The translations under genes were made by a program, and so were the position numbers. A model generated the notes under the pieces. It did no database searches and was not told the origin of the DNA. It was given only the letters and a program-made list of their open reading frames with translations. 7,126 nt of DNA from an uncultured bacterium (GTDB lineage Bacteria > Planctomycetota > DG-23 > SLPQ01): assembly GCA_937863625.1 (NCBI GenBank), contig CALMGO010000211.1:1-7126 (forward strand). Direction: 5' to 3'. Shown here in pieces: positions 6,130-7,126 of the stretch (its first letter is position 1; the number at the start of each line of letters is the position of its first letter).

Positions 6130-7126
6130 TTAGTTGCCGTCCCTTTGATCGCCGCGCAGCAATTCGGTAAGATGCCACTCACTCCGGAGACCGTTCTCGT
6201 CATAGAACTGGATAATGATGCCTTTTTCGTCCTCCGTGAGGGTGTAGTCTCCCGGCCCGTCCGACTCGACAAGCGGCCGGCCGGTGAGAGGGTTTTTGAG
6301 CCCCTTCTCCCGGAATGTGTCTGCAATGTCCTGTCGCGCCTCTTCGAGAGTCGGGGGAGTCTCGCCAAAGCCCTGCACATACTGTTCAACCAGCAATACC
6401 TGTTGGGTTTCTGCGTTTTTATGCCGGAGGAACAGGAGCCGTCCCACGCTGGTGACGTCGACTTTGGGTAGAGACGCGTAAACGAGCACCATGAGAAGAG
6501 CCGCGCCAATCGTTATGGGCGCGACGACCAGTTGGAGCGCTTTCAACTGCCCCCGCTCGCGAGCGACGCTGGGTATCCACGTAAATGCAGCCAATGCCAG
6601 GAGCGCCGACCAGACCAGAACTGCGAACACCACTCCCGTATGAAAGGCCCCGCGGACACTGTAGAGATGCTGTCGGTGCGGCTTTGCCGCCGACAGTGCA
6701 AGCACGTAATCCTCTTTCATGTCCTGCGGACTCACTTTCGCGCTGAGTTTCGTGAGCGTGCAGCGGTTCCAGAGGAGCGCCAACAGGCCTTCATGCCCGA
6801 TGGCTCCGAAAGAATCGCCATCGTAGTACTTCGCGTTGTTTTCGTCGCTGGGGTGGTAACGGTTTATGGGCCCTTCGTACGTATCCGAGAAAGCAGTCTC
6901 AAGTCCGGCGCATGACGCCCTCCCGTTGGCCACAACATACAGGTCAAGGGCCACCGGCGCGCCGCTGGCCGCGGTGAGCCGCATCGGGTAAACGGGCTTC
7001 GTGGAGGCAAATGCAATCGATATCGGATGAGGCACGCTGACGCCTTCGCCATCGCGGCGCAGTTTGGACGCGACAAATACCCATTTATCCTTTACGTAGT
7101 CTCCGACAATTCGCTTTTCCTCATCG
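6130..7126 (-). CDS. DUF2330-like membrane protein, C-terminal part (5' end outside window)
   Basis: The frame has no stop up to the window edge, so at least 331 residues are visible; the GTG at 7035 is most likely an internal valine because coding character continues upstream (DEEKRIVGDYVKDKWVFVASKL). KWVFVASKL, then ISIAFASTKPVYPMRLTA and LDLYVVANGRAS, resemble the DUF2330 family of exported bacterial proteins of unknown function. Two hydrophobic segments follow (bases about 6577-6636 and 6475-6537), predicted membrane helices. After them comes a roughly 110-residue soluble domain containing LKNPLTGRPL and SDGPGDYTLTEDEKGIIIQFYD, which recalls the C-terminal domain of type II pseudopilin-like proteins. 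It ends with TAA 6130-6132. The 283-base gap and dyads before the next minus-strand gene argue against a shared operon. The family call is from wording and is moderate. Confidence 0.75.
   Translation of the reverse strand, partial: DEEKRIVGDYVKDKWVFVASKLRRDGEGVSVPHPISIAFASTKPVYPMRLTAASGAPVALDLYVVANGRASCAGLETAFSDTYEGPINRYHPSDENNAKYYDGDSFGAIGHEGLLALLWNRCTLTKLSAKVSPQDMKEDYVLALSAAKPHRQHLYSVRGAFHTGVVFAVLVWSALLALAAFTWIPSVARERGQLKALQLVVAPITIGAALLMVLVYASLPKVDVTSVGRLLFLRHKNAETQQVLLVEQYVQGFGETPPTLEEARQDIADTFREKGLKNPLTGRPLVESDGPGDYTLTEDEKGIIIQFYDENGLRSEWHLTELLRGDQRDGN

Noticed and set aside
1..7126. CRISPR array, tRNA, rRNA, insertion sequence or integrase
   Set aside because: No regularly spaced repeats, no cloverleaf or rRNA-like stretch and no transposase or integrase motif was seen on either strand.

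Overview
The window looks like a moderately GC-rich bacterial chromosome segment (roughly 57-65% GC in the flanking genes, by eye) from an organism that uses clear AGGAGG-type ribosome binding sites. A cysteine-bearing Gfo/Idh/MocA oxidoreductase, a secreted GH20-like glycosidase-type protein and a DUF2330-like membrane protein would suit an environmental carbohydrate degrader of the Planctomycetota/Lentisphaerota/Hydrogenedentota sort. That placement is inference; there is no rRNA or marker gene to test it.

Layout. 1-264 (+) is the C-terminal end of a phosphoreceiver domain cut by the window edge. 372-1649 (+) is a Gfo/Idh/MocA oxidoreductase, most likely starting at a GTG. 1774-2313 (+) is an unrecognised 179-residue protein with a very good ribosome binding site; its frame stays open for 123 codons past its TAG. 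2516-3748 (-), convergent with it, is a 410-residue protein whose C-terminal region carries an RNKTVH (RX4H) motif typical of HEPN ribonucleases, resembling abortive-infection ApeA-type proteins. 3976-4012 is a strong hairpin terminator for the next minus-strand gene. 4038-5846 (-) encodes a secreted 602-residue protein with a TIM-barrel-like part split by a carbohydrate-binding-type beta-sandwich and a GH20-like Asp-Glu pair. 5847-6129 is noncoding and rich in dyad symmetries, with a GTGACAGACACC motif like those near REP elements. 6130-7126 (-) is the C-terminal part of a membrane protein resembling DUF2330, open at the window edge.

How it fits together. The flanking genes are ordinary metabolic, signalling and secreted functions that do not form one operon. 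The stretch from about 1650 to 3830 differs: its sampled lines have lower GC (about 45-58%), both genes are orphan-like, and one is a candidate HEPN RNase. The most interesting reading is a small accessory insert carrying a possible phage-defence or RNA-cleaving effector. The 602-residue enzyme and the oxidoreductase could both serve carbohydrate catabolism, but they lie on opposite strands and nothing in the sequence links them directly.
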